From an uncultured Acidobacteriia bacterium (GTDB lineage Bacteria; Acidobacteriota; Terriglobia; Bryobacterales; Bryobacteraceae): a stretch of 34,951 bases of DNA. Positions 1-8,807 of this stretch are shown here, piece by piece (position 1 is the first letter of the stretch; every line of letters starts with the position of its first letter). Both the position numbers and the translations under genes were made by a program. The DNA is taken from assembly GCA_903825445.1 (NCBI GenBank), contig CAIKAS010000195.1, positions 1 through 34,951 of the forward strand. Reading direction: 5' to 3'. The notes under the pieces are model-generated. The model searched no databases. It saw only the letters and a program-made list of their open reading frames with translations, and had not been told where the DNA came from.

Positions 1-1962
1 GCCCGCGACAGCGGCTGCCGACAGTGTGGTTTGTGTAGACGCCTGGCCGACCGAAGTGACCGTGGCAACTTCGTAATTACCGCCGACGTCGATGCCGATC
101 TTCTCACCAACCGCAAACCCCGCTACGTTCGTAACCGGCAGGTGGGTGGAGCCCGCGGGAACCGTGAGCCACGGGCCGGTGGACACGGGCACAAACAGTG
201 TTGTCAACGGCGCGGCCGGCGTCCCGGCGTTTGTGATCGTGCGAGCCTCGCCGGCGATCTCGATCTTCTGCCCGGCCGCAAAGCCGGTGGTGTTTCTTAC
301 ATTGATGGTGGTGGTTCCGGCGCTTGCGGGGGCAGCGAGTCCGGAACTGGAAAGCCCGAGGAGATAAAAGCCGTGACTCGGCAGTTTGGTGCCGGAGGGA
401 ATCGTTGCGAGGGGAACGGGAGCCCACTGGCTCTGGGTATGAATCAAACTCCATTGGGAGATATCGATTGCATCCGCTGACGCATTGTAGAGTTCGATGA
501 ACTGATTGCCCGGATTGCCACCGGCTCCGAGCCGGACTTCGTTGATCCTGACCGCGGGAGCGTTCCGGAGCCTCTGTGCGGATGTGTCCGATTGCGCGCC
601 GCCGGCATTGGCGCCCGTCCATTCCACTTTGCCAATCAGGAAGCCGGCGCTGGTTGCTGCCGGAGAAGTGATCTTGAAGGAGGTGCTGACACTCGCCCCA
701 GGCGCCAGAGGACCTGCGAATGTAACCGGCGTGCCGGAGGCTCGAACGGTCCAGCCCGAAGGTGCGGAAACGTTCAGCCGAACGTTCATCACCGCCGCTC
801 CTGTTGCATTCACAAACGCCACGGTGACGTCCTGCGTCGCGCCCGGGGTGAACGAATGGACCCTCGACAGGCTCACGCGTGCCACGTCATACCGGGCGGC
901 CACGATGTTGGCCTGTACAGCGTCGGTTGTAGCCTCGGCCGGATATCCGGTGGTCATCACACCTTCATAGTACGTGCCGGAGGAACCATTTCCGTTGTCG
1001 CCACCTGTGCCCAGAAGAATGCCTCCCTGCTTGTGCATCGGGTAGTAGCTGTTGTTGGCGGGGGAGCCGGGGCGAACTCCACTGTAGATGGTCGTCAAGC
1101 CACCTTTTTGCGCATTACCCCCGCGAAGATCCCACTTATTGCCGCCACCACCGTCAACCACGGCGGTAACGAAGCGCCAGGAGTCAACGGTCGGATCGGC
1201 CACGTTCTGCTTCGCGTTGTAGCCGGAGAACAAGCCGGCTTCCATGTCGGACATGATCCACGGACCCGGGCCGTTACCGCTGCCCCAGGCCGTGGCTGTG
1301 CCGAAGTAGGTAGTTTCCATGGTGCCCGTTCCCACGGCGCGGCCGTTCGTTGAGGAGTTGCCATAGTCAAAGCAGCAGCCGCTGTCGAAGTGAGTGCCAT
1401 CGATGACGTAGTAAATTCCCTCAGGCTCGTCATCGATTGCGATGTCAACGGCATTGTTGTTACGAAGCCCCATGCCCGGCATGATGTAAACGCCGTAAGC
1501 CTTGTGCCCGCCGATTGTGATGGGCGCCATGTCGGCGATTGGCTGGGTATCAAAACCACCTTTCGCGGGGCCCTTGAAGGTCCCCGGCGCCGCCTGGTAG
1601 AGGTCGTTGTGCCTGGCGGACTGATCGTAGATAAGATCGATGACGCAAATCGTGTTAGCGCAGAAGACATCCTGCGCGGCTGCATCCGCATATCCTCCCG
1701 CGTCGTTAGACAGCGCAACGGGCTGGACTACGCCGATGTCCAGGGTTTTGCCATCCGATTGACGCCTTACCTGATAGAGGGGACCCTTGTAGGAGGCGTA
1801 CAACGCGCGCGTAGTGCTGTGGGCGGCTACGCACGGGGTACCCGCTGCGGCGTAGATGTCGCAGGGGCCTTGTGGCCGGGGCGCAGCGGCAACCACCAGC
1901 GCGGTACCCAGCAACGCGATCACCGGCGCGATCATTCGCACAACACGGACTTTTGTCTTCAT
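1..1962 (-). CDS. GH54 alpha-L-arabinofuranosidase, secreted, 3' end outside window
   Basis: The reading frame opens at an ATG with GGGGA upstream and stays open for 654 codons to the window edge, so the C-terminus is missing. Residues 1-27 form a signal peptide. Residues about 32-360 match the GH54 (AbfB catalytic) family: the start PCDIYAAAGTPCVAAHSTTR, the vicinal cysteines C196-C197 in SGCCFDYGN, the likely nucleophile E241 in SDMEAGLFSG and the likely acid/base D322 in GTGGDNGNG. GH54 enzymes release arabinose side chains from arabinoxylan or arabinan. Fungal members end in a CBM42 domain; here residues about 361-455 look like a NEW3-type beta-sandwich, and about 472-560 like a lamin-tail domain (INEVRLG...NQFIELYN). 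After that come two similar segments of the type TGFAAGQKIEI / AGFAVGEKIGI. It is divergent from two esterases that could act on the same polymer. The catalytic assignment is firm; the accessory domain names are less so. Confidence 0.9.
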   Translation of the reverse strand, partial: MKTKVRVVRMIAPVIALLGTALVVAAAPRPQGPCDIYAAAGTPCVAAHSTTRALYASYKGPLYQVRRQSDGKTLDIGVVQPVALSNDAGGYADAAAQDVFCANTICVIDLIYDQSARHNDLYQAAPGTFKGPAKGGFDTQPIADMAPITIGGHKAYGVYIMPGMGLRNNNAVDIAIDDEPEGIYYVIDGTHFDSGCCFDYGNSSTNGRAVGTGTMETTYFGTATAWGSGNGPGPWIMSDMEAGLFSGYNAKQNVADPTVDSWRFVTAVVDGGGGNKWDLRGGNAQKGGLTTIYSGVRPGSPANNSYYPMHKQGGILLGTGGDNGNGSSGTYYEGVMTTGYPAEATTDAVQANIVAARYDVARVSLSRVHSFTPGATQDVTVAFVNATGAAVMNVRLNVSAPSGWTVRASGTPVTFAGPLAPGASVSTSFKITSPAATSAGFLIGKVEWTGANAGGAQSDTSAQRLRNAPAVRINEVRLGAGGNPGNQFIELYNASADAIDISQWSLIHTQSQWAPVPLATIPSGTKLPSHGFYLLGLSSSGLAAPASAGTTTINVRNTTGFAAGQKIEIAGEARTITNAGTPAAPLTTLFVPVSTGPWLTVPAGSTHLPVTNVAGFAVGEKIGIDVGGNYEVATVTSVGQASTQTTLSAAAVAG

Positions 1963-2206
1963 ATGATCGATTGATCCCCGTTAAGCCTTGCCGCCTTCAA
2001 ATGGAAAATCGGACCCTCGTATCGGCGGCAGCGAGGGCCAAGGCCCCCAGCATAACCTATGACGATACCGCCTAAAAAGGATCCGGGCGAGAGGGAGGGC
2101 GCAGTCTATTCGCCGTTCCCGATACAAGTGAGATACGATCTATACGCTGGCTCGGCGCATCCCCGTTCGTATGCGGTCGCAGGGCTTCCACGCTAAGGAG
2201 CTTCCA

Positions 2207-3478
2207 ATGAAATTCGCGATTCTGACTCTCGCCCTTCTGCCCGTTCTGGCGGGCGTTCCTGCTACGGCGCAGGCGCCTCAGGGAGCCCCGGCCGGCCGGG
2301 GGACGCAAACGCCTGTCGAGATAGACAAAACGGCGCCCACGGAGGACTTCAAACCTTCCTCACTGAACCAGCCGGGCAAACAGTATCCCGAAGTCAACTC
2401 TCAGCGGCGCGTCCGCACGCAACTGCGGGCGCCGAACGCTCAGACAGTGCTGATCGATATGGGTGGCGTTCGCTACCCCATGACGAAAGGTGAGAACGGT
2501 GTCTGGACCGGCGTTACAAACGCTCAGGATGAAGGCTTCCATTATTACCAGCTCAATGTCGACGGCCTCTCCATCCCTGACCCAGGCACCCAGATCTTCT
2601 ACGGTTCAAGCCGCTGGGGCGGTGCTGTTGAGGTTCCGGCTCACGATCAGGATTTTTATGCGCTGAAGAACGTTCCACACGGCCAGCTGCGCGAAGTTCA
2701 CTATTTCTCGAAAGTCGCGAACGCCACGCTTCAGTCCTTCGTCTACACGCCTCCGGATTATGAGAAGGGTACGAAGCGCTACCCGGTGCTCTATTTGCAA
2801 CATGGCGCCGGCGAAGACGAACATGGCTGGGGCGGCCAGGGATTTGCCGGGCTGATCATGGACAACCTGCTTGCGGAAGGCAAAGCGAAGCCCTTCATCA
2901 TCGTGATCAGCAATAGTTACCTTGTCACGGGCGGAGCTGCCGCTGGCCGCGGACCCGGACCGGGTGCGGCGCCTGGCTCGGGTCGCGGACCGGCGCCGGC
3001 GGGTGCTCCGGGCGGCTCTGGACGTGGAGGCATCGGTCGCGGCGGCCCCATGGCGATGAGCGATACCCCGTTTGAGCATGCTCTGATCGAAGACATCATC
3101 CCGTTCATCGATGCCAGCTTCCGCACCCTGGCGGATCAACCGAATCGCGGTCTGGCTGGTCTCTCCATGGGAGGCATGCTGACACACGGCATCACACTGG
3201 CCCACATGGACAAGTTCTCCCACATCGGCATGTTCAGCGGCGGCACTATTGCCACATCGGAAATCAAGGACATGGCCGACTTCAAAAAAAAGGTCAAGTT
3301 GTTATTTGTGAGCTACGGGAGCCGCGAGCCAGGGTCTTCCGCTGGTAAGGCAGCGGTCGAGGCGCTGAAGAAGGAGGGCGTCAACAGCGTCTCCTATGAA
3401 TCGCCGCTGACTGCTCACGAATGGCAGAGCTGGCGGCGAAGCCTGCATGAGTTCGCGCAGTTGGCGTTTCAGAAGTAG
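2207..3478 (+). CDS. Secreted CE1-like (feruloyl/acetyl-xylan type) esterase
   Basis: I chose the ATG at 2207 because AAGGAG lies 6 nt upstream and a signal peptide (MKFAILTLALLPVLAG...ATA-QA) begins there; an upstream ATG at 2171 has neither. The product is 423 aa. Residues about 60-140 resemble the N-terminal E-set domain of enterochelin-esterase/XynZ-like enzymes, and about 165-420 are an alpha/beta-hydrolase with the oxyanion stretch LQHGAGEDEHGW, the nucleophile elbow GLSMGG (Ser320) and the likely catalytic histidine in TAHEW (His404). A Gly/Ala/Pro/Arg-rich low-complexity loop fills about 242-281. Such enzymes hydrolyse ester substituents on plant xylan or similar carbohydrates. It is followed after 56 nt by a tannase-family gene on the same strand. 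Fold and esterase activity are secure; the substrate is inferred from context. Confidence 0.85.
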   Translation: MKFAILTLALLPVLAGVPATAQAPQGAPAGRGTQTPVEIDKTAPTEDFKPSSLNQPGKQYPEVNSQRRVRTQLRAPNAQTVLIDMGGVRYPMTKGENGVWTGVTNAQDEGFHYYQLNVDGLSIPDPGTQIFYGSSRWGGAVEVPAHDQDFYALKNVPHGQLREVHYFSKVANATLQSFVYTPPDYEKGTKRYPVLYLQHGAGEDEHGWGGQGFAGLIMDNLLAEGKAKPFIIVISNSYLVTGGAAAGRGPGPGAAPGSGRGPAPAGAPGGSGRGGIGRGGPMAMSDTPFEHALIEDIIPFIDASFRTLADQPNRGLAGLSMGGMLTHGITLAHMDKFSHIGMFSGGTIATSEIKDMADFKKKVKLLFVSYGSREPGSSAGKAAVEALKKEGVNSVSYESPLTAHEWQSWRRSLHEFAQLAFQK

Positions 3479-3534
3479 TCCCCCCGGAGTTACAATTCAC
3501 TGGGGAACGCAACCCGGCCCCGGGAGCTCTCACA

Positions 3535-5409
3535 ATGAAATACAACAGAATCGCAGGTGCAGTATTTGCTCTGATTGGCGTGGCGGCGCAGGCCCAAACC
3601 CCGCCCGCAACATCAGCTCCTAAATCCGCGCCGCTGCCTCCGAACCAACTCGTGACGCAGGCCGATTGCACGGCGGAAAAACTGGGGACGAGCATTCCCG
3701 TCGCCGCCATTGGACTGCCAGTCTCCGCAGTCACGCTGAACGCGCCGGAATGGCGCGCCGAGGCGAATGGCAATCCGGCATACTGCAGCATCGAAGGCGC
3801 GATGGCCCCGATCGACAAGAGTCCGACGGCGAAATCGATTCGGTTCGCCGTTGCCCTTCCGTCCTCGTGGTCGCACCGTAGCGCACAGTTGGGCGGTGGT
3901 GGCAACAACGGAGTGATCCCGGCCCTGGCCGCGGGCCTTGGCCGCGGAGGAGTCTCGCTGCTTTCTCGTGGTTTCGCCACCTACGGCAGCGATTCCGGGC
4001 ACCAAAACCCGCCGGGAGGAGGTCGTGGCGGCCCCGGCGGAGCGGGTCGTGGCGGTCTGGGCGCCTCCGGTCGCGGACCTGCCGTGACTCCCGATGGCGG
4101 CTCACCGCCCGCCAGCCGCGGCCCCGGAGGTCCCCCGTCCTTTGGACCACCAGCCGCGTCAGCAGCTTTCAGCGAGTGGTCCCTCAATGACGAAGCCATC
4201 GCCAATCTTGGCTACATGCAGCTCAAGAAGACGCATGACGCAGCCATGGTCCTCATGGAACGGCTCTACGGCCAGCGCCCCCGCTACAACTATTTCTTCG
4301 GAACCTCTCAGGGTGGGCGCGAATCGCTCACCGTCGTGCAGCGTTTTCCCGCCGATTACGATGGCGTGGCCGCCGAAGTCCCCATCGTAAATTTCTCCAG
4401 CCTGATGCTCGCGCCCGAAGTGATTCGCATTCAGGAAAAACCGCTCGCCAACTGGGTGACGCCTGCCAAGGTCAACGCCATCCGGGGCGAAATGATGCGG
4501 CAGTGCGACAAACTCGATGGCCTTGTGGACGGCGTTATCAACAACTACATGGCGTGCCGCGCCATCTTCGACGTCAAGCAGGGCGATAAGAACCGCAACC
4601 CGTGGGCCGCCAAACGCTGCCCCGGCAATGTCGATCCCAACCCGCAGGACACAAGCGCCGCGGCCTGCCTGACCGATGGCCAGATCTCCACCCTGAAGCT
4701 CGTCTATTCGCCCTGGGAATTCGCCACCCCGCTGGCCAACGGCGTCAAATCGTTCGGCATGTGGTTCCCGAATACCGATCCCTCCGGCAGCGGCCTGATC
4801 TTGCCCACGCGTTATCGCGGCCAGGAAGGCGCAGCCGCCGATGCGCCCATGCACACGCATCTCGGAGTGTTGGGCGTGACCGGCTTCCTCATGAAAGACG
4901 TGAACGCGAATCCGCTCGACTATGTGGAAGGCGGCCCGCTCAATGCGCGGCGTCTGGAACTTTCGGCGATTCTCGATTCCACCAACCCCGATCTCAGCGC
5001 CTTCTACAACCGTGGAGGCAAGCTGATCGTTGTGATCGGCACCAACGACACGCTGGCCTCGCCCGGCGCGCAGGTGGCCTATTACCAGTCGGTGATCGAC
5101 AAAATGGGGCAGGCGAAGGTGGACGCGTTCGCGCGCTTCTACGTGATTCCCCAGGTTGGCCACGGCCTGACGGGAAGCTCGTACACGAATGATGGCGAAG
5201 GCAAGGCGGTTCAGTCGCAGCCGATTCCCAGCACGTATGATCGCTTCGGTATGATCACCGACTGGGTGGAGAACAACAAAGCTCCCGGTAAATCGGCCAC
5301 CGTTACCGCAGGCGACCGCGCGATGCCGTTGTGTTCTTATCCGGCTTATCCGAAATACCTGAGCGGCCCCTCCGGAGATGCTGCTTCATACACCTGCGCA
5401 ATCAAATGA
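3535..5409 (+). CDS. Tannase/feruloyl esterase family protein
   Basis: A 624-aa exported protein with a cleavable signal peptide (cut near AQA-QT, residue 20). The body matches the tannase/feruloyl esterase family: an N-terminal segment with cysteines (Cys45, Cys84), GGGGNNG and SRGFATYGSDSGHQ, a nucleophile elbow GTSQGG (Ser258), the CDKLDGLVDGVINN loop that resembles the calcium-binding loop of this family, and a late VGHGLTG (His543) that fits the catalytic histidine. Residues about 159-206 are a Gly/Pro/Arg-rich insert within the region where the lid domain would be. Family members cleave ferulate or gallate esters. Together with the neighbouring CE1-like esterase and the GH54 enzyme it suggests removal of hydroxycinnamate and arabinose decorations from xylan. 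The exact ester specificity cannot be read from sequence. Confidence 0.9.
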   Translation: MKYNRIAGAVFALIGVAAQAQTPPATSAPKSAPLPPNQLVTQADCTAEKLGTSIPVAAIGLPVSAVTLNAPEWRAEANGNPAYCSIEGAMAPIDKSPTAKSIRFAVALPSSWSHRSAQLGGGGNNGVIPALAAGLGRGGVSLLSRGFATYGSDSGHQNPPGGGRGGPGGAGRGGLGASGRGPAVTPDGGSPPASRGPGGPPSFGPPAASAAFSEWSLNDEAIANLGYMQLKKTHDAAMVLMERLYGQRPRYNYFFGTSQGGRESLTVVQRFPADYDGVAAEVPIVNFSSLMLAPEVIRIQEKPLANWVTPAKVNAIRGEMMRQCDKLDGLVDGVINNYMACRAIFDVKQGDKNRNPWAAKRCPGNVDPNPQDTSAAACLTDGQISTLKLVYSPWEFATPLANGVKSFGMWFPNTDPSGSGLILPTRYRGQEGAAADAPMHTHLGVLGVTGFLMKDVNANPLDYVEGGPLNARRLELSAILDSTNPDLSAFYNRGGKLIVVIGTNDTLASPGAQVAYYQSVIDKMGQAKVDAFARFYVIPQVGHGLTGSSYTNDGEGKAVQSQPIPSTYDRFGMITDWVENNKAPGKSATVTAGDRAMPLCSYPAYPKYLSGPSGDAASYTCAIK

Positions 5410-6003
5410 GGATTCTTAAGTGCCTCGCAGCTTCCCGCGGATACCAACCTTCGGGGACGGATGAATAGTCCGCCTTAACAACCGATCAAGCCAGCCTTCG
5501 GTCCGGGTAGCTCGAAGCCTTCCGGCATCCACACATCCTTCGGCTGCGACCCGCATTATAAGGACCGGGACTGCCGATTGATTGATGTCCGGCGGAGACC
5601 AGGGCAGTGGGGTTCTCGTAGGGTCTGCCTGCGCCTCCTCCAAAGAGGGGACTTCGGGGGAGGGTAGAGGAGCGCGATCCATTCTCCGAGTGGCGGACAA
5701 TCCATCCGGAGTAGGGCATTGCCGGACGGAAAGCGTTTCTCGGGAGTAATGCCAATAATCGCGACTGCAACTTGCTGATTCGTCGTTGCCCCGGTCTCCC
5801 ACATTGCCATCGACGCCAGTGCTCCTTGGCCCATGTTGGCTCATCGCGTCACCTCGCCTTGACCCGACCTGCATGACGTTTCTGGTGTCCGTCATGCGGT
5901 TTGACGCGAATCATCGATATCGACCGCGCGGGGCTGCACCAGTGTGACCAAGCGACGACTGGCAACCGAGCTTCGGCGCAGTGCGATAAATTAGAGGCAA
6001 AGT
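5410..6003. other. 594-bp gap without a supported gene
   Basis: Open frames exist on the minus strand (for example 5416-5895 and 5556-5834), but their composition is arginine/serine/proline-rich and unlike a folded protein. A short minus-strand stretch near 5740-5800 reads ATTNQQVAVAIIG, faintly like the TNQ motif of type I restriction specificity subunits, but too short to call. The last 80 bp presumably carry the promoter of the HEPN gene; GATAAAT at 5989-5995 could be a -10 but no convincing -35 accompanies it. This stretch marks the left boundary of an accessory region. Confidence 0.4.
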
Positions 6004-7194
6004 ATGCGCGCTAGCGTAATCACCAACACGATACCACTGCCAGAAGAGCGGCTTGCCATTGAGGAGGCGGTTCTTGACGCAATCGGCGAGCGACCGGAAC
6101 ACGAGGCGTGGCGCGTAAGAATTGACGAACCGTTCGACCGCCCGGACTACATCATCGACATCGAAGGGCCCTCTTTTAGGTGGCGCCGATCCTTCTTTGG
6201 ACCACTCGAACAGACGGAGGAGTTCATCTCAGCCGAGGTCAAGAGGGCAATCGCCGGAACGGCGAAACTGACGTTGGTACCTCTGCATTTTGTCTCTCCG
6301 ATGGCTACGTTCGACGAGCCGGTTTCGGTTCTAGGCTCCGTAACAATCGAAAACATCACGGATCTGCTGTCGTCTCAAGATTTGGAGCCCTGGAAAGAGC
6401 AAATCGCGCCCCGAAGCTATAAGCGGCTTTCCTCGGCGAGGATGGCTCTCGTTCACCGGTTCTCGTCGAAGGAGGTTGTTGGCAGGCCTGAAGAAGATTC
6501 AACCGCATTATTGTTTAAAGTTTTCACGCTTCTCAGGATACTCAGGCCGACGAGAGAAGAGTTCTTCTTCGTGCAGGCTAATGAGGGGCCGGAAGGTAAG
6601 GCGGACGTGGTTCGCGTGTCGGAGCCGCCCCAGGTGCCGCTGAACCTGCCAGTCTCGGAATTGCTCAATCAGTTCCATCGGAACGATTTCAACAAGCTAA
6701 AACTGGCGCTGCCCTCCTTTCTCGATGCCTTACAAGCGGCTCCCGAGGGCGTCCAGAGAGCCGTCCGCTTGTTCAACGTCGGCTATCAAGGCATCAATGA
6801 TTCGGTGATTCAGATTATTACGTGGGTGATCGGCATCGAAGCTATTTTTAATTCGATTGAGCCAAACAGTCAAAGTGAGCTGATCAGCCGAATTGGCGAA
6901 TGCATCGGGGCGGATACCGACCTCTATGCGGAGTCCGCGATGAGCTCCTACTTTGAAAATAGCCCCAGAACAGTACGAGAAATGATTTCCGATCTCTTCG
7001 AGCTGCGAAATCGTCTCGTCCATGGGTTATGGGTACCGAGTTCAATGGAGCACAAAGCCGGTCACGGAACTCCGGGAGGGCAGTCGACATATGCGGATTG
7101 TCTGAGGGAAGCGGCGTTTCACATCTTGAGGTTGTCGTTGAGGAACACTCTCCTCGGCCCGGAAACGAACCCGATGTCAAGGGCGGCACACTGA
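6004..7194 (+). CDS. HEPN-domain protein (Apea-like HEPN), putative RNase effector
   Basis: A 396-aa soluble protein with no signal peptide or membrane segment. The C-terminal part (about 260-385) is helical and carries RNRLVHG at 335-341, which satisfies the R-x4-6-H signature of HEPN ribonucleases (Arg335, His340). It is preceded by an amphipathic WVIGIEAIF helix and SELISRIGE, the arrangement seen in the Apea-like HEPN group. The N-terminal half (1-250) is not recognised; it may be a sensor or substrate-binding region. Start ATG at 6004 with AGAGG upstream. The next gene starts 16 nt after its stop and encodes a trypsin-like protease, so the two are probably co-transcribed. HEPN proteins are frequent RNase effectors in phage-defence, toxin-antitoxin and other conflict systems; assigning that role here is inference. 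Base composition looks more AT-rich than the flanking esterase genes. Confidence 0.7.
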   Translation: MRASVITNTIPLPEERLAIEEAVLDAIGERPEHEAWRVRIDEPFDRPDYIIDIEGPSFRWRRSFFGPLEQTEEFISAEVKRAIAGTAKLTLVPLHFVSPMATFDEPVSVLGSVTIENITDLLSSQDLEPWKEQIAPRSYKRLSSARMALVHRFSSKEVVGRPEEDSTALLFKVFTLLRILRPTREEFFFVQANEGPEGKADVVRVSEPPQVPLNLPVSELLNQFHRNDFNKLKLALPSFLDALQAAPEGVQRAVRLFNVGYQGINDSVIQIITWVIGIEAIFNSIEPNSQSELISRIGECIGADTDLYAESAMSSYFENSPRTVREMISDLFELRNRLVHGLWVPSSMEHKAGHGTPGGQSTYADCLREAAFHILRLSLRNTLLGPETNPMSRAAH

Positions 7195-7210
7195 TTCTGT
7201 TTCGCCCCAA

Positions 7211-8086
7211 ATGGCCACCGACTATACAAAGCAGGTAGAGGGATTCAAAACCATTGTGCGGACGCTCCAATCTGGTGTGGCCGTCTCTCTCGATGAGGTC
7301 TGCGCCAACGTTTGCGACGTCGATCCTGATTCTGAAAACCTTGTTGATCGACTGATCGACTGCGAACTCATCCGTCTCGACCGGCGGAGCAACGCGGTTT
7401 CACTTACGGGACTGGGGAAAGCTATGAGTGCACAACGCTGCGTGCCTGAGTTCGTCCTTGGACCGTCTTATTGGCGCTGGAGGTACGACCAGGCCGTCGT
7501 CAGAGTCATTGTTCCCGGCGCAGACGGAGAGAGTGCTGGATCGGGATTCTTCGTGGATGACCCGCCGAACTGCGTTGTGACAAACCGTCATGTAGTTGCT
7601 GATGGGAAAGTAATTTCGATCCTCGATAAGACCGGGCGGCAGATCTGCGATCACACTGCGCCCGTAGAATTCGGTCCTGCAAACCTCGATCTGGCCATCG
7701 TGCGATGCGAGACGCCTAGCAATATTCTGCCGCTTCGGATTGATTGGGAGACAGACGGGGTTAACGCACTCGACGAGGTGTTGGTCCTCGGATACCCGTA
7801 TATCCCCATGCACCAGCCTGAGCTTTTCGCTGCAACCGGCCAGGTAGGCATGTACGCCTCCCAACTGGCATCTGGAAAACGTAAATCTTTAATTCTCACG
7901 AGAATCGCCGCGCCGGGGTGTAGCGGTGGTCCGGTGATTGGGCCGAAGGGTATGGTGATCGGGGTCGTCGAAAGCGAGGCACAGTTGAAGACGGCAGATG
8001 GCATCCTGCCATCCATGCTTTGCGCCCTCCCTGCGCATTACCTGCGAGAACTCTTGTCAGACGACATCTCGGTCATGCCGATTTGA
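7211..8086 (+). CDS. Trypsin-like serine protease with N-terminal winged-helix-like region, cytoplasmic
   Basis: A 291-aa protein without a signal peptide. Residues about 10-75 resemble a small winged helix (LDEVCANV...LVDRLIDCELIRLD...VSLTGLGKAM). Residues about 92-283 are a chymotrypsin-fold protease with a complete triad: His127 in TNRHVV, Asp160 in NLDLAIV and Ser238 in GCSGGPV. No PDZ domain follows, unlike DegP/HtrA. The lack of an export signal means it should act in the cytoplasm, which is unusual for this fold outside conflict systems and stress proteases. The ATG at 7211 lies 16 nt after the HEPN gene, with no strong ribosome site, which favours coupled translation. A plausible role is proteolytic activation or control of the HEPN partner (inference). 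Confidence 0.8.
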   Translation: MATDYTKQVEGFKTIVRTLQSGVAVSLDEVCANVCDVDPDSENLVDRLIDCELIRLDRRSNAVSLTGLGKAMSAQRCVPEFVLGPSYWRWRYDQAVVRVIVPGADGESAGSGFFVDDPPNCVVTNRHVVADGKVISILDKTGRQICDHTAPVEFGPANLDLAIVRCETPSNILPLRIDWETDGVNALDEVLVLGYPYIPMHQPELFAATGQVGMYASQLASGKRKSLILTRIAAPGCSGGPVIGPKGMVIGVVESEAQLKTADGILPSMLCALPAHYLRELLSDDISVMPI

Positions 8087-8322
8087 CAGTGACCTCAAAA
8101 TGTCAACTCGCGGCCCTTCGCAGATGATCGCTGCGTGGAGGTTGGCCTCTCCACTCAAGATCTTGATGTCTTCTTCGCTCCACTTCCTGGATTACTCCCC
8201 ATAAGTCGGCTTGTCGCCGCTAACCCCGCGCTCCGTCCGTATCACGCGCCACTCGTACAAAGCTCAGCGTCAGGTGGGGCGGGCCGGAAGTCCCGATATG
8301 GGAAATCTACGCCAACGCGCGG

Positions 8323-8568
8323 CTAGCGATACACGTCGGAACGATGTCGTACGCGCACAATTGCAATTGCTTCCGAAGTGATTTGGAAGATCACCCGAAA
8401 GTCCCCGACTCGGAGTCGGAAATATCCATCCCAGTCGCCCGAAAGGGCCTTGATGTCTCCCTCACCGGTTTCGCCGTACCGAGTCAGTGCCGTGAGAATG
8501 CGCATCGCGTACTCACGGTCCACGCCGCGCAGTTCCGAGCGCGCAGACTCAGGCCACGCAAACTTCAC
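8323..8568 (-). CDS. RelE/ParE-family toxin
   Basis: An 81-aa basic protein whose pattern matches RelE-type toxins: ARSELRGVDREYAMRIL at the N-terminal helices, then DIKALSGDWDGYFRLRVGDF followed by RVIF, and a final RHRSDVYR. RelE members cut mRNA in the ribosomal A site, while ParE members poison gyrase; the family call does not settle which. Its ATG overlaps the end of the upstream antitoxin gene by 4 nt, the usual antitoxin-first order. It sits just downstream of, and convergent with, the HEPN/protease cassette. The C-terminal arginines and tyrosine suit RelE-like ribosome-dependent cleavage (inference). Confidence 0.85.
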   Translation of the reverse strand: MKFAWPESARSELRGVDREYAMRILTALTRYGETGEGDIKALSGDWDGYFRLRVGDFRVIFQITSEAIAIVRVRHRSDVYR

Positions 8569-8807
8569 CGGATTCCAAATTCAGACAGAATCTCATCGTG
8601 CGAAACCACCCTGCCTGCCTGAAGGTCTCTCCGGGCGCGCGCGATAGCTTCCGCGTCCCCCGCGGTAACCGGCTCATCATCCGGTGGCGCGGACATTGCG
8701 GCCCGGAAGGCGGCATCCCTGGCGAGACGTTCCAGCGCGCGCTGTGCCGCGACAATCTCGCTCTCGGGAATGCGCTCGATCAGGTCGTGTAACATTTCGC
8801 GGTTCAT
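8565..8807 (-). CDS. Antitoxin of the RelE-type pair
   Basis: An 80-aa acidic, helical protein directly upstream of and overlapping the RelE-type toxin by 4 nt. The first half (NREMLHDLIERIPESEIVAA) could be a DNA-binding or dimerisation segment. The second half (DDEPVTAGDAEAIARARRDL...VSHDEILSEFGIR) is the kind of C-terminal helix that wraps around RelE/ParE toxins and often ends in a DEIL.E.G motif. A TTGACT hexamer at 8846-8851 (minus-strand sense) could be its -35 box; the -10 is not clear. Such antitoxins usually repress their own operon, though no clean inverted repeat is visible here. Confidence 0.75.
   Translation of the reverse strand: MNREMLHDLIERIPESEIVAAQRALERLARDAAFRAAMSAPPDDEPVTAGDAEAIARARRDLQAGRVVSHDEILSEFGIR

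Noticed and set aside
31-1974. Several plus-strand open frames (31-480, 592-1353, 1390-1974) and other minus frames over the first 2 kb
   Set aside because: They are shadows of the GH54 gene, whose frame shows family motifs along its whole length.
4159-5163. 334-aa minus-strand open frame opposite the tannase gene
   Set aside because: Antisense shadow of a well-supported gene with strong codon periodicity.
5416-5895. 159-aa minus-strand open frame
   Set aside because: The composition is arginine/serine/proline-rich with no recognisable motif, and overlapping frames on the same strand look equally arbitrary.
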